A stretch of DNA of 64,000 nt from the NCBI GenBank assembly GCA_035578905.1, contig JAQJVL010000156.1, positions 682,001 to 746,000 on the forward strand, in the 5' to 3' direction. The notes below the pieces were generated by a model. That model was given only the letters and a program-made list of their open reading frames with translations, ran no database searches and was not told the DNA's origin. Below are positions 10,029 through 20,801 of the stretch, in pieces; position 1 is the stretch's first letter; every line of letters begins with the position of its first letter. The position numbers and the translations under genes are program-made. Origin of the DNA: Stictocephala bisonia. Its lineage: Eukaryota; Arthropoda; Insecta; Hemiptera; Membracidae.

Positions 10029-13000
10029 CATCAATCATTTTTTCAATTACACTTTACAATCCCCAAGGCTTACAAAATAAGTCAACAATGCTATGTGTAC
10101 GTGACACCATTAATTACACTTCTTTACAGTTAAAACAATTCGGATTCATTGTTTCAACAACGGATCTGTTTACAATGGATGTTTGAAAAATATATAAGAA
10201 ACACAGTCTTAACTCACAATGTAAACATATTTGACGACTGAAAACATTGTTATCACAAAAGACGCCTTGTTCGAGATAAGAAGTCCCTTGAAGGCGAGGA
10301 CGCCGCTAAGTCTCTCATCCGTACTTACAGGGAACCTCGCGGGACTCCTTGAGCCTCGCGTCATAAGCAGCCGTGCATATTAAGCTGCCTTAACTCCCAA
10401 ATCCGCGTCACCTCCATCTCTTCACACTCCTCTTGGCACCGGTAAGCTCCACACCGAGAACTAGGTTTCTGGGGAATCTCCAGACACGGATTTTCCTTCT
10501 GTTATGAAAGTTCTTAAGGTTTTCAACCTCTTTAATTCGTCAAGAATGAAAACATCTTTTCCACTCCGATTACCTGTAAGGCTTGAACAAAATATAGTTC
10601 TTACATTTTTACTTTCTCCCATTTGCGTTAGCATAGAGAAAGCATTGTGATCGTTAAAAAAACTTTTTTTTTACAAGTTGGTCTAAAAATCCATTTAAAA
10701 GAATATATTCATTATTTTCTTAATATTTTTATTGAATTGGGTTTCAAAAAAATTGGGATGAGTTTTTTCAAAAAAGTTCTTTCCGGATGTCTGTCTTGTC
10801 TATGTGTATGTGCAGTCGCCGAAAACCAAACGGATGGATCGATTATTATGAAATTTAGTGTGTAGGTGTATTTAGCCAGTATCTCCAGACAATTTATTCA
10901 ATTTTTTGACATTTTAGTTTTTTTAATTTTTATGTACAAAAATCATACAAAAATGGAATTTTCTCAAAAATGGCTCTAACGGTTTTGATTACATTTTCAG
11001 GAATTGTATGAATTACAATTTAAAATATTTTAGTAAAAGCGGCATGTATCTAACTTGACTAGTTTTTGAGTTATGGAAAAAAACCATATTTGGGAATCAA
11101 ACTAGTAATTTCCAAAGTTTTGAATTTTTTTTGTGTTTAATATGGGGAAAAGTGTGTGCCAATTTTTTGGAACTATTTATTCTGCTATGGAAAAGAAATT
11201 ATTTTGTCTTTCAGACAGTACAAAATTCAACCTCCTTGCAAATTTTTTTACCTACTGTAGTAAACAATATCTGTTAGATAACTCGAATAAATGCAATATG
11301 TGATAAAAATCAGCTGTTGGGTAAAACTAAAAGACTAGCTCATTATTATTATAATTGGCCGGACAGTAAGCGACTGCATGTTTTGTTTTTTGTACACGTA
11401 GGGGTTCCAGCGGCAGAGGGAAATCTTTCCACCGCTGAGCTGCTTTGCTTCATGAGCTTGACTAACTTCCGCCTTCGAGTGTTCAACTTCCGCAACAGTG
11501 TTTTGTTTAAAGATAAACAAAACACTGTAGTCATCTGCACTGTATAAACTTGGTTCGTTAGTGTTAATCAAACCAATCGATGGCCACTGCTGCTGGTGAA
11601 GTAAAATGGGCGAGGCTTGCTATTGCGCCGTCAGCACGCGGCCTACCACTCTGGTTGCCATGACAAATATTAAATAAAACCACACAGTGGGGGAAGTGTA
11701 GTTCTCTGTCTCACTCGCACCAGTGTATTAAAAAGATCGTTTTGTAAGCGGCCTGTCTATAGGCTAATGTTAAATCTATATAGGCCTAAATAATCCAATA
11801 AGATAAAAGTATAATCGATCACAAAGTAACCATTTAAAACACTTACATTAACTATACAACATTTATAGTTGCAGTATGATGAAATAAATATAGAACAAAA
11901 CGTATGTTGTATAAAAATAAGCATCAATATGGCTGAATTTGATTTTTGAATTTTTAAAGAAAAGGACACTCTTGTATAGGCGTTGGTTCATTCTATTTTC
12001 TTAAACGTTAATCCATACATTTTGTTTCGTATCCGCCAAGACATTGATCATTTTGATCTTCTTTTAGTGATTCAAAGAATGTAAAACTATGGCTTATTTT
12101 TTAAGAATGTTTAGCACTTCGTATTTAAAATTTCATTCATTCTTTACATCTTGCTTTGATTTGTCTTTTTATTTCGCCTTTAATAAATATTTAGTGGTTA
12201 ATTTCATAAATTCCCTACTTGTCTTCTTTTTTAAAAGTATTAGATTTAGGGTTTCCTAGTTAGTTTTTAATTTTTGAAAGCTACTTTGAAATTTGTATTA
12301 TGTTATTATTAATTCGAACATACAGTAAAGCGATATAGTTAGAATTTAACAGGGCGTATCAAAAAAATTGTTCTAGCTAGGTATGTTCTGAGTTTACATC
12401 TAGCTTAGAGCAACAAATTAATATAATATTTTTTTCGGAATTCCGTTCGATTCTTGTCTTTGTGCATATTGGAGCTTTGACAAAACAATTAATAACTCAA
12501 GACGGTTTGACTGACCGACTTGTAATTTTGCATTACATTACTATTATATCTTTACATTACTATTATTGAACAGAAAAATGACCATTTAATCGTTTCAAAA
12601 TGGTGGGCATTTAAAATATTTAACTTCAAATCTTGTAAATCAAATATCTTTTTAAAATGTTCAATAGCCACAATTTTAAAATTGTGAAATATATTCTTTT
12701 ATTCTCTTGTAATAATATATCACTTATACTCTTAACCATTATAACACATTACATATTATAGTTTTATATTTAATTTTTATTACACATTATAACATATTAT
12801 TTTTATTGTTTTATTCTCATATGTAAGAATGTTGGAAGCTGATGACGTAACTTCCAAATTGCCTTGCGATGGTGACTAATCACCATACGGGAATCAAACT
12901 CGGGACAAAAGGTTCTGTGGGGAGGTGGGGGTTACAAACTGGATACCGTGCCCCTATCGCAAATATTATTTATCTATATAAAATATCCAAATACAACTCA

Positions 13001-13531
13001 CTCACTGGTCCAATTTCTAAAAAAAACCGTAAAGGATTTTAAAAAACTTTTTCTTAATAGCTAAAATAAGGTAGATAACAAATATCCCGTTACAGGCAAA
13101 TTATAGCCTTTGTTACTATTTATTATATGAATAAGAGCTCATTACGGTGCAGCTAGACATAATATCTTATTGTTGAACAATGTAAACGTACAATATGAAG
13201 AAAACTAGCAAAATTACATTAGCGAGGATCGCACTTGAAGAGTACAGGGGTACCCCCTAATGCGTTTGAAATTTGTTCTACTTCTATTTGGCTTGTAGTG
13301 TATTGTAATAAACTGTGCAATAAAATACAAATAAGTGATTTTATCTATAATTATACTTATAAATATAGAAAATCCCATAAAACATCGATACTTTAACCGT
13401 ATATTAAACATCAAACAGATTCAACCTAAACCATAATTTAATACGTTCTTCCTCCTAATAGGAATAGAATCAGTGTGGGTGTTACTGAAATATCCTTATT
13501 TTCAAGGATAATATATAACAGGAAAAGCTTA
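10029..13531. other. 3.5 kb without a supported gene
   Basis: 10260-10510 is distinctly GC-richer and contains CACCGGTAAGC, which resembles a 5' splice site, but no frame gives a recognisable peptide. 10785-10875 carries text typical of insect transposon non-coding regions (a GGATGGATCGATT-type block) but matches nothing else here. 11300-11660 is again less AT-rich, with short overlapping ORFs on both strands. 12830-12960 on the minus strand has one box B-like block (GAGTTTGATTCCC) and could be an eroded SINE. The rest is AT-rich. Confidence 0.45.
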
Positions 13532-13807
13532 TTATTGGTTTGAGAAAGATTGTTTTGAAACAAAACCAAGAGCACCGACGTTGAGAGCAAGGTAGTTACG
13601 CTGGAGGCTCGAACACTCGCAACAATAATGCAATCCTTTGAGCAGCCCTGGTCGATCCATTGATTTATTCATCGCAATTCTGGCAACTTTACCTAGTAGC
13701 TTTTGTTTCCCTATCAGTGACTTGAACTTTTCAATATTAAACACTTTTAAGGCATTGATTCGTTTAGCCCGCAGATATTTCAGCGGCGAGCTTTTACCTT
13801 AGTTCCC
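13532..13807 (-). CDS. Candidate exon or ORF fragment, unrecognised
   Basis: On the minus strand a frame is open for about 91 codons, starting just after a stop and ending at TGA/TAA sequence near 13532. An internal ATG at 13744 gives 70 aa. Composition is less AT-rich than the flanks. The peptide begins near SSPLKYLRAKRINALKVFN and continues through a basic region (KFKSLIGKQKLLGKVARIAM) to a Cys-rich turn (HYCCECSS). I do not recognise a domain. It could be an internal exon of an unknown gene, an ancient transposon fragment or chance. Confidence 0.2.
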
Positions 13808-14609
13808 AATATGTGAAAGGTTTTGCGGAAAACGAATATTGAATTTTTACTTTAGCGTATATGCTTTTATATTGCAATACATTTATTAATACCATCTGAA
13901 CCAATTATCTAAAACAAGCCACGTCCGATCGAACTTTTTTGGCCCAAGGATTTTTATTGTAAAACTTATATAGGGTTTTTCGACCACGAGAAATCACTTG
14001 GCACCGGTCTCAACCTTGTAAAAATTCTTATTTCTACTCCATAGGCTCCTAGACTTCCCATGTATCACGACGAGGCTGCGCAATAGACTGTGATGTAACA
14101 TAGGTGAAATCAGCTGATTTGTTTATTCTACTAAATACTGGTAACTAAATCTACCAAATTGTATAGAATCATTCAGCAAAATTATAAGCAAGTTATTTAT
14201 CACTTATAAGCTGGAATTGTAATTACGGAATTAGAACAGTATTTTTGCGTTCATTATTGCCATTTAACACATGTGACGTCATGAGAGATGCGCGTGATAC
14301 CTACCGTCTTCTTTTCTAGGTACAGTGGGTTTCGTGTGTGTTACTATAGTTACTTAGCAGTATAATGTTATTTATTTTGCATTTTTAGAATAAGGTTAAA
14401 AAAGCCTAAATAAAGAAATGTTAAACTAATACACCCAAGTGGGTTATCAATTAAAGGCATTCTTTTTTTACTTACTAGTATTCCATCAGATTTGAGAAAA
14501 GACTATGTTTGTGACCTCCGGTGCCCCCAAAACCAAAATTCATGGTCATACTGTTTAAGAATCCTGGCGAAGCCGTAGGCCGATCTTCCTCACGAGGTGA
14601 TATGCCGAG
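13808..14609. other. No gene seen; CRE-like octamer
   Basis: AT-rich with two less AT-rich patches (14030-14120 and 14270-14330). A perfect TGACGTCA palindrome (CREB/ATF-type site) lies at about 14274-14281. Its function is unknown. Confidence 0.4.
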
Positions 14610-14855
14610 ATGGGACTGTATCAGAGTGCCTCGGTGAGGCCGCAGGCCGAGTTCCACAAAGAGGCTAAAGGTAAACGCGGAAGACCTCCGAAACGAAATC
14701 TTATTAATAACCTACAAGGTAGAATAACAACAAACAATCCTCAGAATCCTGTGGGTGATATGGATGCTACCTCTTCAGTTTGCAAAATTCAACTGAGCGA
14801 AGCTCGGTCTCCTATTAGTAAATCGAAAGATGTAAGGAGGATTGTATATAAATGA
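14610..14855 (+). CDS. Small ORF with AT-hook motif
   Basis: An 81-codon frame opens with ATG shortly after an in-frame TGA and ends just before the 147-bp satellite. Residues 20-29 read KGKRGRPPKR, an AT-hook (GRP core flanked by basic residues) that in known proteins inserts into the minor groove of AT-rich DNA. The rest is polar (LINNLQGRITTNNPQNP, then SPISKSK) and unrecognised. The region is GC-richer than its flanks. It may be part of a transposon ORF or a lost exon; a complete gene is not shown. Confidence 0.3.
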   Translation: MGLYQSASVRPQAEFHKEAKGKRGRPPKRNLINNLQGRITTNNPQNPVGDMDATSSVCKIQLSEARSPISKSKDVRRIVYK

Positions 14856-14867
14856 GATTTTTTTTTT

Positions 14868-15915
14868 CACACTAGGCCACCCACAGCTTTCCTGCACTAA
14901 ACAGCCAAACAGTTTGGTCTTAGTACCTAACCAGTGCATGTTAGTGTTTATTCCACACGTGTTGGTTGGGGCGCGAGTTTGTGTAGCGACCTCGGGCTCC
15001 AATGTACGCAATTGTTTGCACATTAGGCCACAGCCTTCCTGCACTAAACAGCCAAAACAGTTTGGTCTTAGTACCTAACCAGTGCACGTTAGTGTTTATT
15101 CCACACGAGGTGGTTGAGTCGTGAGTTTGTGTAGCGACCTCGGGCTCCAATGTATGCAGATGTTTGCACATTAGGCCACAGCCTTTCTGTAACAAACAGT
15201 CAAACAATTTGGTCTTAATACCTAACCAGTGCACGTTAGTGTTTATTTCACACGAGGTGGTTGGGTCATGTGTTTGTGTAGCGACCTCGGGCTCCAATGT
15301 ACGCAAATGTTTGCACATTAGGCCACAGCCTTTCTGTAACAAACAGCCAAACAATTTGGTCTTAATACCTAACCAGTGCACGTTAGTGTTTATTTCACAC
15401 GAGGTGGTTGGGTCATGTGTTTGTGTAGCGACCTCGGGCTCCAATGTATGCAAATGTTTGCACATTAGGCCACAGCCTTTCTGTAACAAACAGCCAAACA
15501 ATTTGGTCTTAATACCTAACCAGTGCACGTTAGTGTTTATTTCACACGAGGTGGTTGGGTCATGTGTTTGTGTAGCGACCTCGGGCTCCAATGTACGCAA
15601 TTGTTTGCACATTAGGCCACAGCCTTTCTGTAACAAACAGCCAAACAATTTGGTCTTAATACCTAACCAGTGCACGTTAGTGTTTATTCCACACGAGGTG
15701 GTTGAGTCGTGAGTTTGTGTAACGACCTCGGGCTCCAATGTACGCAAATGTTTGCACATTAGGCCACAGCTTTCCTGCACCTAACCAGTGCACGTTAGTT
15801 CCTAACCAGTGCACGTTAGTGTTTATTCCACACGAGGTGGTTGAGTCGTGAGTTTGTGTAGCGACCTCGGGCTCCAATGTATGCAAATGTTTGCACATTA
15901 GGCCACAGCCTTTCT
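14868..15915. repeat. 147-bp satellite array, about 7 copies
   Basis: The anchor GTTTGCACATTAGGCC recurs at 15014, 15162, 15309, 15456, 15603, 15750 and 15889, giving spacings of 148, 147, 147, 147, 147 and 139. The first and last units are more diverged. The last full unit has an internal deletion and a 20-bp duplication (CCTAACCAGTGCACGTTAGT, about 15780-15820). Because 147 is 49 codons, frames stay open on both strands (279 codons minus, 182 codons plus). These have no start or splice context and no recognised domain, so I treat them as artefacts. Confidence 0.93.
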
Positions 15916-17235
15916 GCATTACATGGCTATACAGATTATAGCAAATATTGATCTAAAGTTCAACGGATGGTAACAAAATACTTGTAAATGAAAATAAATA
16001 AATAAAAACATCGACCTTCATTTCAAAAGAATTGGTATGATTCAAACGTCTTATTATATTTCAAATGAACCAACGAAAAATAGCAATATAATAAAGAAAT
16101 GTGAATAAGACCGCCAGGTAATGTTATTCATTTAAATTCATTAAAAATAATATTTCAAATCTATTACTATTGACTCGTTGATTATTAACAACTGTTTATT
16201 TTTTCAAGCCAAGAAAAAAATGTGTGGACTGTTTTTTTTATTATTATAAGTTATTATGGTTTTATGCACTTATAGAAATAAGCATTCTATTACATATATA
16301 CTATATTTATTTTTAAAGATTATGAGCCTATGTAAGTACCTATGATAAGATTAAATTTGTAAAATTCAAAAAGATTCGCAATAATGTTTACGTTCCAATT
16401 ACACTTTTCTAAATGTTGCGTAAATGACATAGTGGATCACATAGTCTACATAAAGACTCAAGCTTAATACGGACGATACATACAGGGGCTACTGGCTGTG
16501 AAAGTAGTTTTTAATTGAGTTTTTTAATGTAACAAAAACAATATTGAGGGACTGAACGGTGAACATAATATTTGAAGTAGGTTTATATGAATAATTTAAA
16601 AAGCTATGTACAGTATATATATATTTCGATTTAATCTTCATTTTGATTATTATATTTAAAGCTCATCTCCAGGGATCTCACCAACCCAACATTAACAGTC
16701 ACTGAAGGTGAAGTTGCCAAGTCTTCCAGAGCCTTCCAGCAAACAAGTCATAAGGCATAGATTTCATGTCAACATGGTTTATGAAGAACATTTGAAAAGA
16801 AGAGCACTTTTTCAGAAGAGCACTTTCCATAGTCTTTAAGCTGGCCAAGGTCATTCCAATTTAAAAAAAAGGCAACTCAAATGAGATAAATAATTTCAAA
16901 CCTGTGTCCATTCTTCGAATAATGAAAATATTTTTGAGTAAAACTTTATGATTTGAGTAACAAAATGTATGGAAAAATATAACTTTCTTCTAATTAATCT
17001 GTAGTAATGAGTGTATATGAATTTGTTAATCACTATATAATCCTTATTTTTTAAGGTACATATTGAATCAGAATCTCTTATTTTAGATGTAATCACTTTA
17101 TAACATTATTATAGTATAATTTCTAATGGCCAATACAGAATCGGAATTGCCTTTTTCCCAAGGCATAAAAATACGAATAAATGTATCTACATTTGTTGTG
17201 AAAACTAACTGGCGTGTTTATTTGTATAACACTTG
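15916..17235. other. AT-rich stretch, no gene seen
   Basis: No exon, RNA gene or transposon end is recognised. A short less AT-rich patch at 16660-16760 has no long frame. Confidence 0.5.
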
Positions 17236-17570
17236 GCTTTAGCCTCTCGTGTCTGTCCATCCCAAACTGGAAATACGTGCCAGAATAAATAGAAATGTAA
17301 AAACCGCAGATAGAGACTCGCTATTGAGTCCGTGGATAACCACATTATTACATAATGCAGATATTCGCCAGTGTTGTTGCAGAGCTTGCGAAAACATCGC
17401 AGCCGAACGCAATATTCAAAGAAAACACAACCACGTCTGAGAATAAGGCAGTGGTTTTTGTGTTTCGCTGTGGTGTGGGGAGGCACTTAGAGTAAGCTGC
17501 CAGGCGTCTGAGGTTTTAGCGTCTCTGGGGTCCGGCAACATTTCGATCTGCCTCCCCTCTATATCACCGA
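17236..17570. promoter_or_regulatory. Candidate regulatory patch with Runx-type motifs
   Basis: A GC-richer island in AT-rich DNA, about 0.6 kb upstream of the 45-bp array. It contains several Runx-type (TGYGGT/ACCRCA) matches: ACCGCA at 17303, AACCACA at 17338, ACCACG at 17430, GTGGTT at 17451 and TGTGGT at 17469. Frames are short and on opposite strands, so coding is unlikely. Assigning it to Gsc control is inference from position only. Confidence 0.25.
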
Positions 17571-18075
17571 TTTCTAAGACTATCGGTTTCTTGTAATTTC
17601 GTACTTTTTAAAATAAAAAGTATATGTAAAGTAAAAAAATGTAAAAATATGTATATGTAAAAAGTAAATAATATCTACTTAGATGTTATTTTTTATCAAA
17701 GCATAATTTTGTTGTTGTTTACAATAGTGAAACAAACATTATTGTAATTTTTGTTTACCTATAATTTAAGAATAAAATATAAACTATAAATAAATTACTA
17801 ACTGAGAAGAGAAGATTATTATCTATCTATAACTTACAATATTGAATACATCACACAACTTAAGATTATACAATAACTGTATAAGATTGTAAATAATATT
17901 CTGCTGATAATCTTACTAAACCGTTAGGGAACTAATTTTGAAAAAGCGAAAAAGTTTATTTTAATAAAATGTGTAGTTTAGTTATAATATCCATGGTAGG
18001 AAGTAGGCCTAAATATCCGAGTCTCCCAGCTACTCACACCAGACCCAAAATCAGGATGATAAGTTAATTATCCTT
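17571..18075. other. AT-rich stretch upstream of the 45-bp array
   Basis: Very AT-rich up to about 18000. No exon or polypyrimidine/acceptor other than those of the repeat array is evident. Confidence 0.5.
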
Positions 18076-19394
18076 GAACACAATTCCAGTGGTGACCTAC
18101 CACTAACTATAGTAACAGTGTTGATGTGTTCCAGCTATGGCCTGCCCCTAACTATAGTAACAGTGCTGATGTGTTCCAGCTATGGCCTGCCCCTAACTAT
18201 AGTAACAGTGCTGATGTGTTCCAGCTATGGCCTGCCACTAACTATAGTAACAGTGCTGATGTGTTCCAGCTATGGCCTGCCCCTAACTATAGTAACAGTG
18301 CTGATGTGTTCCAGCTATGGCCTGCCCCTAACTATAGTAACAGTGCTGATGTGTTCCAGCTATGGCCTGCCCCTAACTATAGTAACAGTGCTGATGTGTT
18401 TCAGCTATGGCCTGCCACTAACTATAGTAACAGTGCTGATGTGTTCCAGCTATGGCCTGCCCCTAACTATAGTAACAGTGCTGATGTGTTCCAGCTATGG
18501 CCTGCCCCTAACTATAGTAACAGTGCTGATGTGTTCCAGCTATGGCCTGCCCCTAACTATAGTAACAGTGTTGATGTGTTCCAGCTATGGCCTGCCCCTA
18601 ACTATAGTAACAGTGTTGATGTGTTTCAGCTATGGCCTGCCACTAACTATAGTAACAGTGCTGATGTGTTCCAGCTATGGCCTGCCCCTAACTATAGTAA
18701 CAGTGCTGATGTGTTCCAGCTATGGCCTGCCCCTAACTATAGTAACAGTGCTGATGTGTTCCAGCTATGGCCTGCCCCTAACTATAGTAACAGTGCTGAT
18801 GTGTTCCAGCTATGGCCTGCCCCTAACTATGGTAACAGTGTTGATGTGTTCCAGATATGGCCTACCCCTAACTATAGTAACAGTGTTGATGTGTTCCAGC
18901 TATGGCCTGCCCCTAACTATAGTAACAGTGTTGATGTGTTCCAGCTATGGCCTGCCCCTAACTATAGTAACAGTGCTGATGTGTTCCAGCTATGGCCTGC
19001 CACTAACTATAGTAACAGTGCTGATGTGTTCCAGCTATGGCCTGCCCCTAACTATAGTAACAGTGCTGATGTGTTCCAGCTATGGCCTGCCCCTAACTAT
19101 AGTAACAGTGCTGATGTGTTCCAGCTATGGCCTGCCCCTAACTATAGTAACAGTGCTGATGTGTTCCAGCTATGGCCTGCCCCTAACTATAATAACAGTG
19201 TTGATGTGTTCCAGCTATGGCCTGCCCCTAACTATAGTAACAGTGCTGATGTGTTCCAGCTATGGCCTGCCCCTAACTATAGTAACAGTGCTGATGTGTT
19301 CCAGCTATGGCCTGCCCCTAACTATAGTAACAGTGTTGATGTGTTCCAGCTATGGCCTGCCCCTAACTCTAATAACAGTGTTGATGTGTTCCAG
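18076..19394 (+). repeat. 45-bp minisatellite of splice-acceptor-like units
   Basis: A diverged first unit (18076-18120) is followed by 28 full units (18121-19380). The next unit starts at 19381 and runs into the Gsc exon after its CCAG. Each unit contains CCTAACTATAGTAACAG (branch-point-like CTAAC) and TGATGTGTTCCAG (acceptor-like). The 21 nt after CCAG in each unit match the first 21 nt of the exon at about 15 positions. Units differ by a few recurrent substitutions (C/T in CTGATG or TTGATG, CCCCTA or CCACTA). Frames of 535 and 495 codons across the array result from the 45-bp period; the Gsc frame itself has stops in every unit. Confidence 0.95.
19381..19394 (+). other. Predicted 3' splice site of the Gsc exon
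   Basis: TTGATGTGTTCCAG ends in AG at 19393-19394. In the Gsc frame a TGA lies at 19382-19384, so coding cannot continue upstream and an acceptor is required here. A CTAAC-like branch point lies about 30 nt upstream in the last repeat unit. The acceptor would leave two bases (CG) to complete a codon (phase 1). Confidence 0.7.
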
Positions 19395-19630
19395 CGGTGG
19401 CCTACCCCAACCTCTACCCCGGCTACATGTCGCAGGCAGCTGCCGCCGTCGCCATGGCCGTGTCCCAGCACAACGCTCCACCGCCCAAGCGCAAGAGGCG
19501 GCACCGCACCATCTTCACCGAGGAGCAGCTGGAGCAACTGGAGGCAACCTTCGACAAGACTCACTACCCCGATGTCGTCCTTCGGGAACAGCTGGCCCTC
19601 AAGGTCGACCTGAAGGAGGAGCGTGTGGAG
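19395..19630 (+). CDS. Gsc: goosecoid homeobox gene, internal exon (partial)
   Basis: This exon encodes part of Goosecoid, a paired-class homeodomain transcription factor that acts in the nucleus, usually as a repressor, in head, foregut and axial patterning. After two bases completing a split codon, 78 codons are open. Residues 1-12 are [12 protein letters not shown], then an Ala-rich stretch and a basic [10 protein letters not shown]. Homeodomain positions 1-46 are residues 33-78, with R5 (37), F8 (40), L16 (48) and F20 (52) in place and the insect-like [12 protein letters not shown] segment. It ends GAG|GTGAGA, the conserved 46/47 intron site, so W48, K50 and N51 lie on a later exon. Base composition is strongly GC-rich compared with the flanks. 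The eh1 repressor motif and start codon must be on an upstream exon not found here. Confidence 0.95.
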
Positions 19631-20515
19631 GTGAGAACCTATTGTACATGCACAAGGTTAATTTTCACCAGATTAAATCATTAAAGTCGATGTTTCCGAT
19701 CTCTTTCGATTATAGATTCGATTAGTTCAGATACATCACAGAGATGAAAAGAGCCAGAGGTCACATTAATAGTGTCGATGAATGCGCTGAATGAGTGTCG
19801 AGTTAAAGAAACTCCTATTCTCTATGCGGACGGTTGGGCAGCACAGTTATCATAGTCATAATCATTTATTGACCCACAAAATAACAAAAATACATTGCAT
19901 TAGCTAAGTCAACTGAGTAAACAGGTACTACCATTATAATAAAACTTAAACGAAATTAAAATTACATTATTCTTTTTAAAAAGACAACATTTCCATCTAG
20001 AGCTTAATTACCCAAACCAACAACTCAGAGGCATTATTCTTATGCAACTAAACCGCCAGCCAAAAACTCCCGGACACTGTAATAGCATCTCTCTTGAAGA
20101 GTTGATTTGATCATTTTTCTAAATTTTTTCTAGCTTAAGGTCATCTGGTAGTTTATTGTATAAAATTATTCCATTATGAAATAGATGCTTAAAAAAAAAA
20201 AAAAACACTAGAATGGGCTGGAATCTGCACGTCATTCATATGACAAAATTGATTGTGGTGGTTAACAGAAGTAGGAAATTTAGCAAGATTTTTTTACGAA
20301 ACACATGGTTTCAAGAATGGTAAATTGAGGGAAATGTCAGTAATTTGGAGGACTGAAAGATATTTTTGCAAGATTAGTTTCTATCTATAGAATAAATTAT
20401 CCTGATAGCTTATCAATATCTCCCCTTATTTCCCTCCATATCCTGAGGATAAAGGCAGTAATTATTACTACAAATTCATAAAGATTTACTTTAGTTGTAG
20501 CCTAAACATTTCTAT
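19631..20515 (+). other. Start of the Gsc intron downstream of the exon
   Basis: It begins GTGAGAACC, a good 5' splice site. Translation into it adds 17 unrelated codons before a stop. The following 900 bases are AT-rich without a recognisable exon. I looked along the + strand for sequence encoding VWFKNRRAKW and did not find it before the window ends. Confidence 0.6.
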
Positions 20516-20570
20516 CTGCCACTGAGGCGTTCACTGCGGCCATAAGAAAGCGACCTCTACTTTTTTTCTT
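20516..20570 (-). repeat. Dispersed repeat family B, end fragment
   Basis: CTGCCACTGAGGCGTTCACT, GCGGCCATAAGAAAGCGACC and TCTAC match the 5' end of family B in reverse orientation (compare 54787-54850). Only about 55 bp are preserved. Confidence 0.7.
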
Positions 20571-20801
20571 CCCGGGATTTTAATAAATTCTCTGACCATT
20601 TTTTCATCCATACAGGTGTAACAGAGTTTTAGAAGAGAGTTTGAGTAATAAACTACATATCACAGCAAGTATATTTTTGTTAATAAACTGTATACTCTGT
20701 GGAGGAATTAATTTTGTTCTAGGCCTCTCTTAGCCCTTCCATCAGTACGCGATGTAGTTATGTTTATTATTATTGTTTAATGGTACTTGCAAGAAAATAT
20801 A

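Noticed and set aside
10380..10460. CACCGGTAAGC as the donor of an upstream Gsc exon
   Set aside because: The phase could fit, but the only open frame before it is about 16 codons and not recognisable.
12830..12960. tRNA-derived SINE on the minus strand
   Set aside because: A box B-like block is visible but there is no convincing box A and no second copy in the window. Kept only as a note.
14941..15780. 279-codon minus and 182-codon plus frames in the 147-bp satellite as Cys-rich repeat proteins
   Set aside because: Open on both strands at once because the period is 49 codons. No start or splice context and no known domain.
18118..19725. Open frames of 535 and 495 codons across the 45-bp array, read as a repetitive protein
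   Set aside because: They arise because 45 is a multiple of three and the unit lacks stops in two frames. Neither is the Gsc frame, and the array has acceptor-like, not protein-like, structure. Fusion to the homeodomain would need a frame change.
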